The position numbers were made by a program, and so were the translations under genes. A stretch of DNA of 64,000 bases from CAVXTF01 sp963701375 (GTDB lineage Bacteria; Actinomycetota; Acidimicrobiia; Acidimicrobiales; CAVXTF01), in assembly GCA_963701375.1 (NCBI GenBank), contig CAVOZT010000005.1, positions 372,001 through 436,000 on the forward strand, written 5' to 3'. Shown in pieces: positions 45,637-54,851 of this stretch; the first letter of the stretch is position 1, and every line of letters begins with the position of its first letter. Below the pieces are notes generated by a model that was given only the letters and a program-made list of their open reading frames with translations, made no database searches and was not told the origin of the DNA.

Positions 45637-45875
45637 TCGCTCCGTACCTCCCAAATATTTCCCACCGTTGTTCTTAACGCTTACCCCGAAGCGACGAGGG
45701 CAATCACCCGACTTTGCTCAGATTTACAGACGGGCGTCGGGCGACCCTGACGCGAGCTTGATCATCGTGCCCTTCCACACTTAGCAAGCGCCCAGCCAAT
45801 CCACCGGCTGTGGATTACGTACCGAACTCGGTACAGATGATCACCACGTTCATGAGCAAACAAAGGAGGACGGCG

Positions 45876-46146
45876 ATGGCAACCGAGAAGCAGCTTCAGG
45901 CTGCCCGTCGCAACATAAAGAAGGCGGGTGCCACAGCCAAAACCAAGAAGTCGATCGCGGCCATGCCGAAACGAACGAGAACCGCCCTAGGCAAGCAGGG
46001 GCCTGCGGTGGCGCAGCGGAACCGCAAGGGAGCCCGCAGTCTTATGATCCGCCAAGAGTTGTACCCGGAAGCAAAAAAGCGTGACCTGCCCGGACGGTTC
46101 GAAGATGGGTCGCGCCGAGCTCGCTCCATCTTTGGGCCGTTCGTAG
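45876..46146 (+). pseudogene. Small Rho-N/SAP-like basic protein, frameshifted near the end
   Basis: ATG 45876 follows GGAGGA. It reads MATEKQLQAARRNIKKAGAT, KTKKSIAAMPKRTRTALGKQ, then RQELYPEAKKRDLPGR. Here the frame shifts; the expected ending SKMGRAELAPSLGRS with TAG 46144-46146 is one frame over, so one extra base lies near 46100. In the present frame translation would run on to 46331 with unrelated Arg/Pro/Ser-rich sequence. The motif LY-EAKKRDLPGRSKM is shared with the protein at 17004-17330. Confidence 0.75.
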
Positions 46147-46329
46147 GGCAACGACGACCGTCACAGTCTTCGGACGGCTGGCCAATGCCCCCATGCGCCG
46201 TCCCCGATCCGATTCGGTCCCCCCGGAAGGTGAGGGAGCGTTGGATCGCCCGGTCCCACACGCCGGGGCGGCGCTCACGGACTGAACCGGACCGCCAATC
46301 GCGCACAGCTCAATGTAGGGCTGCTGACT

Positions 46330-47012
46330 GATGGCCAGGTTGAGGCAATCCGATTGGTGAAGATAGCCAGGGATACAGCCGTGAAAGCCCAGGTCTCTGC
46401 GATAATCACCCTGAAGGCAGTGTTGGTGACCGCCTCGGATTGCCTGCGAGCGGAGCTGGAGCCACTAAGCGATTACAAGCTCGTAGTGGCTGCTTCTGCG
46501 CTCGACGCAACAGGCGACATCGCAGATCCGGAAGTTGCCATGCGTCACACCCTAAGAGCTTTGGCAATGCGCTGGCTCGAACTCCACGAGGAGGTTAAGG
46601 GGCATTCCCGACGACTCAAGGCACTGACGCGAACCGCTGCCCCTCAACTGCTCGACTCATTCGGCATCGGCTTCGACATCGCCGCACAAATGCTCATTAC
46701 CGCTGGCGACAACAGTGACCGCGTTCGAAATGAGGCTGCCTTCGCCAAGATGTGCGGCGCCTGTCCGATCCCCGCAGGTTCAGGCAAGACCAGCGGGAGA
46801 CACCGTTTGAACCGTGGAGGCAACCGCCAAGCGAATGCCGCTCTATACCGGGCAGTGATCGTGCGCATGCTTGGCACGAACCAACGATCGCCTATGTCCA
46901 ACGTCGAACAGCTGAAGGACTATCCAAGAAGGACATCATCCGCTGTCTGAAGCGTTACCTGGCGCGTGAGCTATTCCAGTTGCTGCGAGCGACTACGAAT
47001 CCGGCCTCATAG
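46330..47012 (+). pseudogene. IS110-family transposase, truncated and frameshifted
   Basis: The frame DGQVEAIRLVKIARDTAVKA, then FGIGFDIAAQMLITAGDNSD and FAKMCGACPIPAGSGKTSGR, NRGGNRQANAALYRAVIVRM is the C-terminal two thirds of IS110/IS1111 transposases (DEDD family). It shifts near 46885 and ends as RRTAEGLSKKDIIRCLKRYL, ARELFQLL, TAG 47010-47012. The N-terminal DEDD residues are missing. No flanking ends are recognisable. Inactive. Confidence 0.85.
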
Positions 47013-47320
47013 AGCCTCGCCGGTTCAAGTATCTCCTGCGCGCCGACTTGACGGTCTATAGGAGCATCAACGCAATGGCCGAGAGCTTCAACGGGCTTTA
47101 CAAGACCGAACTGATCTTCCACGAAGGACCGTGGAAGAACGCCGACGAGTGGAATGGGCGACGCTCACCTACGTCAACTGGTTCAACCGCCGCCGGATTC
47201 ACAACGAGATCGGCAAGATCCCACCGGCAGAGTTCGAGGAGAACTACTACCGTCAGATCGACACAGTCAACCTGGTCACTTCACAGATAACCGAGTCTCT
47301 ATGAAACCCGGGCCGATTCA
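46961..47320 (+). mobile_element. IS110 tail plus IS3-family OrfB tail, duplicate of 6957-7316
   Basis: The plus strand carries the last IS110 codons then, 30 bases on, the IS3-family OrfB end: YRSINAMAESFNGLYKTELI, then a frameshift in GCCGACGAGTGGAATGGGCG. It resumes as YVNWFNRRRIHNEIGKIPPA to TGA near 47304. The 360-base block is the inverted counterpart of 6957-7316, with a few differences and different frameshifts. The junction, not just each element, is shared. Confidence 0.8.
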
Positions 47321-47662
47321 GAGAACCTTCTGTGCGAGCTTCTTCGGCGCCACCAACGTGTAAGAGGTTCGCACCCATTCCTCGACCTCGCGCCAACGTG
47401 CGGCGCCGACGCGCTTGCCGATCGTGACGGTCACCCACCCGCTTCGACCGAGGCCGTACCCCGCCGGCACCGCATGCTCATCGGTGGATACGACAGCCTC
47501 TGCCTCGTCTTTCGGCAGTTTGACGGTCAAGACGGTCGCCTCGGGATTTGAGAACACGAAGTTCTTTCCATTCACCCTGAATGTCGGCTCTCCGCCCCAG
47601 GCTTCGATATCCACGCGCAATGCTTCAGGTAGTCGGGAGACGATCTGCTCGAGCCGGTCCAT
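47318..47662 (-). CDS. MmcQ/YjbR family protein
   Basis: 114 residues from ATG 47662. Motifs EALRVDIEAWGGEPTFRVNG, then KNFVFSNPEATVLTVKLPKD, PAGYGLGRSGWVTVTIG and a closing EEWVRTSYTLVAPKKL are typical of the double-wing YjbR/MmcQ fold. These proteins are often annotated as DNA-binding on structural grounds only. It lies 22 bases downstream of the P450 gene on the same strand, so may be co-transcribed. Confidence 0.8.
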   Translation of the reverse strand: MDRLEQIVSRLPEALRVDIEAWGGEPTFRVNGKNFVFSNPEATVLTVKLPKDEAEAVVSTDEHAVPAGYGLGRSGWVTVTIGKRVGAARWREVEEWVRTSYTLVAPKKLAQKVL

Positions 47663-47684
47663 GTTCGCGGCCACGGCGTGACCG

Positions 47685-48875
47685 CTATGCGGTGACAGGA
47701 TCGAAGAGAACGCGCAGGCTCGGCGGCGACCTGAAAGGGATCCCCTCGACCTTGGGCGGGTCGGCGTCGGGATCGAGGCGGAGGTTGGGAAGCCGCTCGA
47801 GGACGGCACTCACGCCGACACGCAGCTCGAGCCGGGCAAGGTGCATGCCCAGGCATTGGTGGCGACCCGTCCCGAAAGCGATGTGCGGTTTTGCGTCGCG
47901 GTCCGGGTCGAACAGTTCAGGATCCTCGTACCGGCTCTCGTCGTGGTTGGCGGATCCTGTGCAGCAGATCAAAGAGGCTCCTTTCGGCACCTTGACACCT
48001 GCGATCTCGACCGGCAAGAGCGGCTCGCGGTTCACCATCGTGACGGACGTCTCCCACCTGAGCACCTCTTCGATCACGCGGTCGATCACGGTCTCGTCGG
48101 CGAGGGCGCGGTCTTTCACTCCCGGATGGGTCAGCAGAGCGAGAAGCGTGCTCCCCATGACCCTGAACGTGGTCTCGGCACCGGCCGGCAAAAGGAGCCG
48201 CAGAAATCCGTAGACGTGCTCGTCCGAAAGTCTCTCGCCGTCGATCTCGGCGTTGACGATGTCGGACACGAGGTCGTCCTGCGCGTTGGCTCGTCTATCG
48301 GCGACGATCGGCTCCAGGTATTCGCGCATCTCGCGCGAAGCGGGCATGCTCACGCCGTAGTCCTGTGGACCCTGCGAAATTGCGAGTGCCCACTTCTGGA
48401 ACTGCTCGAAGTCTTCGACCGGCACCCCGAGCACGCCCACGATCACCTGGACCGGGTAACGGCTCGTCACGTCTTCGATGAGGTCAGCACGTCCGAGCGG
48501 GGCGATCGCGTCGAGCAGGCCGTTGATCGTCGGAGCGATCAGTTCCTCGTCCCATCTGGAGAGGGCCGACGGCCTGAAGGCCTGCGCGACCAGGGACCGG
48601 TAACGGCGGTGCTCCTCGCCGTCCATGCCGAGGATGAGCGTGCCCATCACAGGCCCCATCGTCTCGTTGTTTATGTTCGACGAGAACCTGTCCGGATCGC
48701 GAAGCACCGCCTCGACGTCGTCGTAGCGGGTGACCATCCACGTACGCCTGCCCATGGTGGCGCCGTCCACCTCGACGACCGGTTGATCGCGACGGCACTC
48801 GGCCCAGAAGCCGTAGATGTCCAGGTCCATTCCGTCGAGGGCGCCTTGCTCCGATCCACCTGATCCCTTGTCCAC
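47685..48875 (-). CDS. Cytochrome P450
   Basis: 396 residues from GTG 48875, the usual size of a soluble bacterial P450. Visible are WMVTRYDDVEAVLRDPDRFS, the I-helix acid/Thr pair LLPAGAETTFRVMG, the ExxR motif in VIEEVLRWETSVTMVNREPL, and the heme-binding loop HIAFGTGRHQCLGMHLARLE with its Cys. It catalyses monooxygenation with electrons from a ferredoxin/reductase pair, which are not encoded next to it. The substrate is unknown. The gene lies between YjbR-like and kdpD genes without obvious functional linkage. Confidence 0.92.
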   Translation of the reverse strand: MDKGSGGSEQGALDGMDLDIYGFWAECRRDQPVVEVDGATMGRRTWMVTRYDDVEAVLRDPDRFSSNINNETMGPVMGTLILGMDGEEHRRYRSLVAQAFRPSALSRWDEELIAPTINGLLDAIAPLGRADLIEDVTSRYPVQVIVGVLGVPVEDFEQFQKWALAISQGPQDYGVSMPASREMREYLEPIVADRRANAQDDLVSDIVNAEIDGERLSDEHVYGFLRLLLPAGAETTFRVMGSTLLALLTHPGVKDRALADETVIDRVIEEVLRWETSVTMVNREPLLPVEIAGVKVPKGASLICCTGSANHDESRYEDPELFDPDRDAKPHIAFGTGRHQCLGMHLARLELRVGVSAVLERLPNLRLDPDADPPKVEGIPFRSPPSLRVLFDPVTA

Positions 48876-48917
48876 CGGTCCTCCAGGGTCGATCTCCCGC
48901 GATGCTCCAGACTCGCA

Positions 48918-50204
48918 TTATCCGTCGTCTGCCGCAGCATCCTCTCCGAGAACCCGTGGAACCTCGCGCCGAGCGATCACGTGGACGTCGATTCCTGCCT
49001 CCGAGGCGTTGCGCAGGACGCTCCTCACGATCTCCCCGCGGGTCATCTCCTGCCACCTGCTGCGTCTCGACGATCCGAGGACGATCTGGGTGATCTGGTG
49101 GTTCCGGGCGTATTCGACGATCGCTTCGGCCGGATCGTCGGCTGCGAGCGTGTCCCACTGTGCGCCGAGATCGTTGGAAAGGTTGTGCAGCGCCTCGATC
49201 GCCCTGGCACCCGCCGCGGACACCACCGCGTCTCCGGTCACATGCACCACGTGCAACTCGGTCTTGAGCCGAGCGGCCAGCCGCGCCGCGCGCCTCAACA
49301 AGGCGTCGGTGCCGGGGGCCCCCGTCACGCAGACGAGGATCCGTTCTGTCGTCTCCCAGATGTCGGTGATGTCATGACGACGCAGGTACTCCAGGAGCGC
49401 CTCGTCGGTCTCGTCTGCGAGGAAGCGGAGAGCGAGTTCGCGCAGAGCCACGAGGTTCTCCGTTTTGAAGAAGTGGGTGAGCGCCTGAGGAACCTTGTCG
49501 CGCGGGTAGATGTTGCCGTGGAGCATGCGGCGTCTCAACTGCTCCGGGGAGGAGTCGACGAGCTCGATCTGGTCGGCTGAGCGAACCACCCAGTCGGGGA
49601 CGCGCTCGCGCACTGCGACTCCCGAGATCCGCTCGACTGCGTCGGCCAGGCTCTCCAGGTGCTGGATGTTCACGGTGGTTATCACCGAGATCCCCGCCTC
49701 TATCAATTCGAGCACGTCCTGCCATCGCTTCTCGTGACGCCCCGAACCGGGAACATTGGTGTGGGCGAGTTCGTCCACGAGGGCTACCGTCGGCTTGCGC
49801 GCGAGTACTGCGTCGAGGTCCATCTCCTCGAAGGTGGCGCCCCGGTACTCGACGACGCGTCTCGGGGCCGTCTCGAAACCTAAGCACATCTCCAAGGTGT
49901 GTTCCCGGCCGTGGCTTTCGACGAAGCCGATAACGATGTCGGTTCCGCGCTCGAGCCGGCGCTTTCCCTCGTTCAGCATCGCGAAGGTCTTTCCGACACC
50001 TGCGACCGCACCCAGGTAGATCCTGAATCGGCCGGCAGCCTGGACGACACCGAGCGTGTCCTCGTCGACGAGGGTTGTCGGGGAGTCGGTCACATTCACA
50101 GTCTGGACCTGAGCATGTTCGCTTGCATATACGGTACCGGCCCCGGCGGTGGGTTCCGGAGCCGGTACCGTAACTTGCCCGCAGAGAGCGTCCACTTCAC
50201 TCAC
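48918..50204 (-). CDS. kdpD: KdpD N-terminal half (KdpD + universal stress domain), separate gene
   Basis: 428 residues from GTG 50204, last gene of the kdp structural operon. The KdpD domain has Walker A GAVAGVGKTFAMLNEGKRRL, IVIGFVESHGREHTLEM and ALVDELAHTNVPGSGRHEKR, WQDVLELIEAGISVITTVNI. A USP-like domain follows from about residue 270 (ERILVCVTGAPGTDALLRRA, ITQIVLGSSRRSRWQEM). The protein stops before any membrane helix or kinase core. Those are encoded separately at 54998-56476, so the sensor is split in two. Confidence 0.9.
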   Translation of the reverse strand: MSEVDALCGQVTVPAPEPTAGAGTVYASEHAQVQTVNVTDSPTTLVDEDTLGVVQAAGRFRIYLGAVAGVGKTFAMLNEGKRRLERGTDIVIGFVESHGREHTLEMCLGFETAPRRVVEYRGATFEEMDLDAVLARKPTVALVDELAHTNVPGSGRHEKRWQDVLELIEAGISVITTVNIQHLESLADAVERISGVAVRERVPDWVVRSADQIELVDSSPEQLRRRMLHGNIYPRDKVPQALTHFFKTENLVALRELALRFLADETDEALLEYLRRHDITDIWETTERILVCVTGAPGTDALLRRAARLAARLKTELHVVHVTGDAVVSAAGARAIEALHNLSNDLGAQWDTLAADDPAEAIVEYARNHQITQIVLGSSRRSRWQEMTRGEIVRSVLRNASEAGIDVHVIARREVPRVLGEDAAADDG

Positions 50205-50216
50205 GCAGGAGAGCGG

Positions 50217-50843
50217 TTACTTCATTCGTGCGAGTGCCTCGTTCAGCTGCAAGACGTCGATATAGCTCGAGCCGAGGAAGCCGAGCTGCGCCCCATGGTT
50301 CTGGCTCGATATGAGCGACCTCAAGGCGCCGGTCGAGATGCCGGTTGCGGCCGAGACCATCGGGATCTCCGCGATGGCATCCTGCTGAGTGATGTCCGGG
50401 TCGTAGCCGCTTCCCGAGGTGGTGACGAGGTCGGCTGTCGGGTTCACTCCACGGCTGTGCCAGTAGGCCACGAGCTCCTCGGTATAGGTCAACAGCTCTT
50501 TCGAACGTGGGCCGAGGTTGGTCTGCCCAGATCCGCCGTTCACACCGTTGGCGGTGAGGGGGTTGTCACCCGGGTGTCCGACGGGGCTCGTCTTGCCGCT
50601 GGCGTAAGGCCCTAGGTTGTCGGGGCGCCCCTGGAACACGCAACTGCCGAGGGGGTGCCCGGGACATTTCGTTTGGGACCAGTCCTGTCCGATGAGCGTC
50701 GATCCGTTTGCGGTGACGGAACCGTCGGCCTGACCGCGGAAGAACAACTGCGACACTCCGGTCCCCGCGAATGCGTAGGCGAAACCGAACAGCGCGAGGG
50801 AGAAGACCGACAGGACGACGGAACGGCGGAGGTGAGCAAGCAT
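50217..50843 (-). CDS. kdpC: Potassium-transporting ATPase subunit KdpC
   Basis: 208 residues. A single N-terminal helix (VVLSVFSLALFGFAYAFAGT) is followed by the extracytoplasmic domain with GSTLIGQDW-like and FQGRPDN motifs, then PDITQQDAIAEIPMVSAATG and a final VLQLNEALARMK. KdpC stabilises the KdpFABC complex. It starts 13 bases after kdpB and ends 12 bases before kdpD-N. Confidence 0.93.
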   Translation of the reverse strand: MLAHLRRSVVLSVFSLALFGFAYAFAGTGVSQLFFRGQADGSVTANGSTLIGQDWSQTKCPGHPLGSCVFQGRPDNLGPYASGKTSPVGHPGDNPLTANGVNGGSGQTNLGPRSKELLTYTEELVAYWHSRGVNPTADLVTTSGSGYDPDITQQDAIAEIPMVSAATGISTGALRSLISSQNHGAQLGFLGSSYIDVLQLNEALARMK

Positions 50844-50856
50844 GATCGGGTCCTTC

Positions 50857-52971
50857 TCAGTAGGCGTGGAGTGCGACGAGGATCAGGTCGATCAACTTGA
50901 TGAAGATGAACGGGACGATGATCCCGCCCACCCCGTAGATCCAGACGTTGCGCCTGAGGATCGCGGCGGACGTTGCAGCTCTGAACCTGACACCTCGTAG
51001 CGCCAGCGGGATGAGTGCCACGATCACGAGAGCGTTGAAGATCACAGCGGAGAGCACCGCGCTTTCCGGGCTGTGGAGCCTCATTATGTTGAGCGTCCCC
51101 AGCTGCGGATAGGTAGCGACGAACAGCGCCGGGATGATGGCGAAGTACTTGGCGACGTCGTTAGCTATCGAGAATGTGGTGAGCGATCCTCGGGTGATGA
51201 GCAACTGCTTGCCAATCTCCACGATGTCGATGAGCTTCGTCGGGTTGGAGTCCAGGTCGACCATGTTCCCGGCCTCCTTGGCCGCTGTCGTACCTGTGTT
51301 CATGGCGACTCCGACGTCCGCTTGTGCTAGCGCAGGTGCGTCGTTCGTCCCGTCACCGGTCATGGCGACGAGGTTCCCGCCTTCTTGCTCGGACTTGATC
51401 AGGTCCATCTTCGTCTCGGGGGTGGCCTCGGCGAGGAAGCTGTCTACGCCGGCCTCCTGGGCGATCGCGGCCGCGGTGAGGGGATTGTCTCCCGTGATCA
51501 TCACGGTGCGGATGCCCATCTGGCGCATCTCGGCGAACTTCTCCTGGATGCCCTGCTTGACGACGTCCTTGAGCTCGATCACCCCGAGTACCAGCGGGCC
51601 GTCTGCGACCACGAGCGGCGTGGAGCCTGCGCGTGCGACGCGGTCGACGATCCCTTCGAGGTCGGGCGGGACGGACCCGCCCTGTGAGACTGTCCACGTT
51701 TTCACGGAGTCGGCTGCGCCCTTTCGGATGCTCCGCCCGCCAAAGTCGAGACCCGACATCCTCGTGGTGGCCGAGAAGGGCACGAATGTGTGCTCCCCTG
51801 CGAGCTCGCGTTCGCGTATGCCGAAGCGATCCTTCGCCAGAACCACGATGGAACGCCCCTCCGGCGTCTCGTCGGCGAGGGAGGCGAGCTGGGCGGCGTC
51901 GGCCACCTCTTGTTCAGTGTGGCCGCCGACTGGAAAGAAGTCAGAGGCCATCCTGTTTCCGAGAGTGATGGTCCCGGTCTTGTCGAGCAGCAGGGTCTGG
52001 ACGTCGCCGGCGGCTTCCACGGCTCGCCCGCTCATGGCGAGCACGTTTCGCTGGACGAGACGGTCCATGCCCGCGATGCCTATCGCCGAGAGCAACGCAC
52101 CGATGGTCGTCGGGATGAGGCACACGAGTAGCGAGACGAGGATGACCACCGAAACCGTCGCACCCGAGTAGTGCCCGAACGGTTGGAGTACGACGACTAC
52201 CGGAAGAAAGACGATCGTGAGAACGGCGAGCAGAATCGTCAGGGCGATCTCGTTAGGCGTCTTCTGGCGATTCGCGCCTTCGACGAGAGTGATCATCCGG
52301 TCGAGGAAGGTCTGACCGCGCTCGGCTGTGATGCGCACGACGATGCGGTCGGAGAGAACCTTTGTCCCACCCGTCACCGCCGAGCGGTCGCCGCCCGACT
52401 CGCGGATCACAGGAGCGGACTCGCCCGTTATCGCCGACTCGTCGACCGACGCTACGCCTTCTACTATCTCGCCGTCCGAGGGGATGGCGTCGCCGGCCTC
52501 GCAGACCACCAGGTCGCCTTTTCGAAGCTCCGACGCGGCAACGCGCTCTTCTGTACCGTCGGGCAACAAACGCCGCGCTTCGGTCTCGGAGCGCATCTTG
52601 CGCAAAGTTTCCGCCTGCGCCTTGCCGCGACCCTCTGCCATCGCCTCCGCGAAGTTCGCGAACGCGACCGTCAGGAAGAGCCAGATTGTTATGGACCAGG
52701 TGAAGATGCCCGGGTGTGCGATCGCCTCGATGAGTGTGACGAAGCTGCCCACCAGGACGACGAACATGACCGGGTTCCTAACCTGGTCGCGCGGGTTGAA
52801 TTTCTTCAGGGAGTCAATGAGTGCCTGACGGAGTATCTGGCGGTCGAACAGCCCGCGCGATTGCGCAACGCCGTGCGCAACCGTAGGTGCTGCACTCGTG
52901 GCCGACCCGCCGGACTTCATCGTGCTCGTGGTCCCGGGAACTCCGGGTCGCTCGTTTTCGTGATCGCTCAT
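50857..52971 (-). CDS. kdpB: Potassium-transporting P-type ATPase subunit KdpB
   Basis: 704 residues. The P-type ATPase marks are TGESAPVIRESGG, the phosphorylation site LLLDKTGTITLGNRMASDFF (Asp about residue 330), MITGDNPLTAAAIAQEAGVD and AMTGDGTNDAPALAQADVGV. A disordered Ser/Thr-rich N-terminus of about 40 residues precedes the first conserved segment. It hydrolyses ATP to drive K+ uptake with KdpA. The ATG overlaps the kdpA stop (TGATG). Confidence 0.96.
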   Translation of the reverse strand: MSDHENERPGVPGTTSTMKSGGSATSAAPTVAHGVAQSRGLFDRQILRQALIDSLKKFNPRDQVRNPVMFVVLVGSFVTLIEAIAHPGIFTWSITIWLFLTVAFANFAEAMAEGRGKAQAETLRKMRSETEARRLLPDGTEERVAASELRKGDLVVCEAGDAIPSDGEIVEGVASVDESAITGESAPVIRESGGDRSAVTGGTKVLSDRIVVRITAERGQTFLDRMITLVEGANRQKTPNEIALTILLAVLTIVFLPVVVVLQPFGHYSGATVSVVILVSLLVCLIPTTIGALLSAIGIAGMDRLVQRNVLAMSGRAVEAAGDVQTLLLDKTGTITLGNRMASDFFPVGGHTEQEVADAAQLASLADETPEGRSIVVLAKDRFGIRERELAGEHTFVPFSATTRMSGLDFGGRSIRKGAADSVKTWTVSQGGSVPPDLEGIVDRVARAGSTPLVVADGPLVLGVIELKDVVKQGIQEKFAEMRQMGIRTVMITGDNPLTAAAIAQEAGVDSFLAEATPETKMDLIKSEQEGGNLVAMTGDGTNDAPALAQADVGVAMNTGTTAAKEAGNMVDLDSNPTKLIDIVEIGKQLLITRGSLTTFSIANDVAKYFAIIPALFVATYPQLGTLNIMRLHSPESAVLSAVIFNALVIVALIPLALRGVRFRAATSAAILRRNVWIYGVGGIIVPFIFIKLIDLILVALHAY

Positions 52972-54659
52972 CAGAAGAACTTCCCGTGGCTCAGTTGCTC
53001 GACTATCGGTCCCAGGGAGATGGCGGGGAAGAACGTGAGCCCGCCGATGATCACGATGACTCCGATCAGTAGTCCGACGAACATGGTGTTGTCCGTCTTG
53101 AAGGTGCCGAGTCCGGCAGGCACGATGTTCTTGGCGGCGAGTGCTCCGCCGAGCGCGAGCGCGGGCATCATGATCGCGAAGCGCCCGATGAGCATGTCGA
53201 CGGCGCCGACCACGTTGTAGAACGTGGTGTTCCCGGTCAGGCCTCCGAAAGCGGATCCGTTGTTGTTTCCCTGGGACGTGAGCCCGTAGAGGATCTCGGT
53301 GAACCCGTGCGGGCCTAAATTTAATGGGCCCACTTTGCCGGCATGTATAGACACGGCGATACCAGTGAGAATCAGCACGATCATCGGCATCACGAGCGCG
53401 CCCAGGCCTGCCAGCTTCACCTCCTTGGCCTGTATCTTCTTGCCTAGGAACTCCGGCGTTCGCCCGATCATGAGGCCGCCTATGAACACGGCGATGATGG
53501 CGTATATCAAGATCGTATAGAGACCGCTCCCCGTTCCACCTGGGGTGACCTCACCGAGCATCATTCCGGTGAGAAGTCCGAAGCCGCCGATCGGGGTGAA
53601 CGAGTCGTAGGACGCATCTGCCGAACCCGTCGAAGTGTTCGTCGACGCCACCCCGAACAGTCCGGTGGTGGTGTCGCCGAAGCGAACCTCTTTACCTTCG
53701 GTGTTGCCGACCGTGGAGGTGACACCGGCTGTGACTACGGCGGGGTTCTGCGTGTGCTCGGCGTAGCTGGTGAACCCCACCCAAAGCCCGAAGATGAGCG
53801 CCATTGCGGCAAGGAGTGCAGCTCCGTGCCGGATGCTCCCCACCATCTTCCCGAAGGTGTAGGTAAGGGCGAACGGTATGGACAACAACAGGTAGATGGA
53901 CAGCCAATTGGTGAGCGCGGTCGGGTTCTCGAATGTGGTCGCGGAGTTGGCATTCAAGAAACCCCCGCCATTTGTGCCGAGCTGCTTGATCGCCTCCATG
54001 AACCCGATCGGTCCCCGTGCGATGCACTGGGACACGCCGTTCATTGCGTCGTGGATGCAGACGGGGCCTGCGAAGGTCTCGACGGCTCCTTGAGCGACGA
54101 AGATGATTCCGAACAAGAACGCGGCGGGGAGAAGGATGTAGAGCATGCAGCGCGTCACGTCCACCCAGAAGTTCCCGATCGTCGGTGAATGGCGGCGCTG
54201 GAACCCGCGCACCATGGCGATGGCAACTGCGATGCCTACTGCCGGGCTCACGAACTGCTGGACGGTAAGAGCACCGACCTGGGAGAAGTACGACATCGTC
54301 GTCTCCCCCCCGTAGTTCTGCCAGTTCGTGTTGGTGAGGAACGAGGCGGCCGTGTTGAAGCTCAGCGCCGGCGGGACGTTGCTCTGGCTCTGCGGATTGA
54401 GTGGGAGGTGCCCCTGGATCCGTAGGAGGAGGTACGTGACCCCGAACGACACGGCGGAAAAGATGATGAGGGAGCCCGCGTAACGCTTCCACGTCTGCTC
54501 CTGTTCGGGAGAGGTGCCGAGCGCCCTGTAGACCGGCCGCTCCGCCCAACCGAGGAAGTGCACCCTGCCGTCGAAGACAGCGGCCATGTAAGAGCCGAGG
54601 TACCTCCAAGTGAGGCCCAGGGCGATTACGAGTGTGACAATGGTGAAGAAGAAGCCCAT
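52971..54659 (-). CDS. kdpA: Potassium-transporting ATPase subunit KdpA
   Basis: 562 residues, ten or more helices. The K+ selectivity loops are recognisable, for example ASFLTNTNWQNYGGETTMSY, MEAIKQLGTNGGGFLNANSA, GEVTPGGTGSGLYTILIYAI and TSQGNNNGSAFGGLTGNT. This is the channel-like subunit of KdpFABC. ATG 54659 is 22 bases downstream of kdpF. Confidence 0.96.
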   Translation of the reverse strand: MGFFFTIVTLVIALGLTWRYLGSYMAAVFDGRVHFLGWAERPVYRALGTSPEQEQTWKRYAGSLIIFSAVSFGVTYLLLRIQGHLPLNPQSQSNVPPALSFNTAASFLTNTNWQNYGGETTMSYFSQVGALTVQQFVSPAVGIAVAIAMVRGFQRRHSPTIGNFWVDVTRCMLYILLPAAFLFGIIFVAQGAVETFAGPVCIHDAMNGVSQCIARGPIGFMEAIKQLGTNGGGFLNANSATTFENPTALTNWLSIYLLLSIPFALTYTFGKMVGSIRHGAALLAAMALIFGLWVGFTSYAEHTQNPAVVTAGVTSTVGNTEGKEVRFGDTTTGLFGVASTNTSTGSADASYDSFTPIGGFGLLTGMMLGEVTPGGTGSGLYTILIYAIIAVFIGGLMIGRTPEFLGKKIQAKEVKLAGLGALVMPMIVLILTGIAVSIHAGKVGPLNLGPHGFTEILYGLTSQGNNNGSAFGGLTGNTTFYNVVGAVDMLIGRFAIMMPALALGGALAAKNIVPAGLGTFKTDNTMFVGLLIGVIVIIGGLTFFPAISLGPIVEQLSHGKFF

Positions 54660-54681
54660 TCAGATCCCGCTTCGGGTTTCT

Positions 54682-54771
54682 CTAGAACCACTCGGGCTTG
54701 AACATCGCCACACCCAGGTAGATGAAGACGATGATCGACAATGCGAGGAGAATTCCCTGAACGGCGGTCAT
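54682..54771 (-). CDS. kdpF: KdpF, small subunit of the K+-transporting ATPase
   Basis: 29 residues: MTAVQGILLALSIIVFIYLG, then VAMFKPEWF and TAG. One hydrophobic helix ending in F-KPE-F is the KdpF signature. It stabilises the KdpABC complex in the membrane. Its ATG overlaps the TGA of an upstream 27-residue gene (ATGA). Confidence 0.9.
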   Translation of the reverse strand: MTAVQGILLALSIIVFIYLGVAMFKPEWF

Positions 54772-54851
54772 ACCCGATCGAGTGCCCATATCAGGCCGAG
54801 CATCGCCGCTGCGAACACGACGATCCCGACGACGGAGAGAAAATCAGCCAT
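54768..54851 (-). CDS. 27-residue membrane peptide ahead of kdpF
   Basis: The minus strand reads MADFLSVVGIVVFAAAMLGL, then IWALDRV and TGA, which overlaps the kdpF ATG. One hydrophobic helix with a charged end. The tight ATGA coupling and position at the head of the operon argue it is real; short one-helix genes occur at this position in some actinobacterial kdp operons. Its role, perhaps a second KdpF-like stabiliser, is not known. Confidence 0.65.
   Translation of the reverse strand: MADFLSVVGIVVFAAAMLGLIWALDRV

Noticed and set aside
47841..48863. 340-codon plus-strand frame opposite the P450
   Set aside because: Exactly antisense to a full-length P450 with heme and ExxR motifs; no independent support.
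52171..53220. 349-codon plus-strand frame opposite kdpB/kdpA
   Set aside because: Antisense shadow of the high-GC kdp genes.
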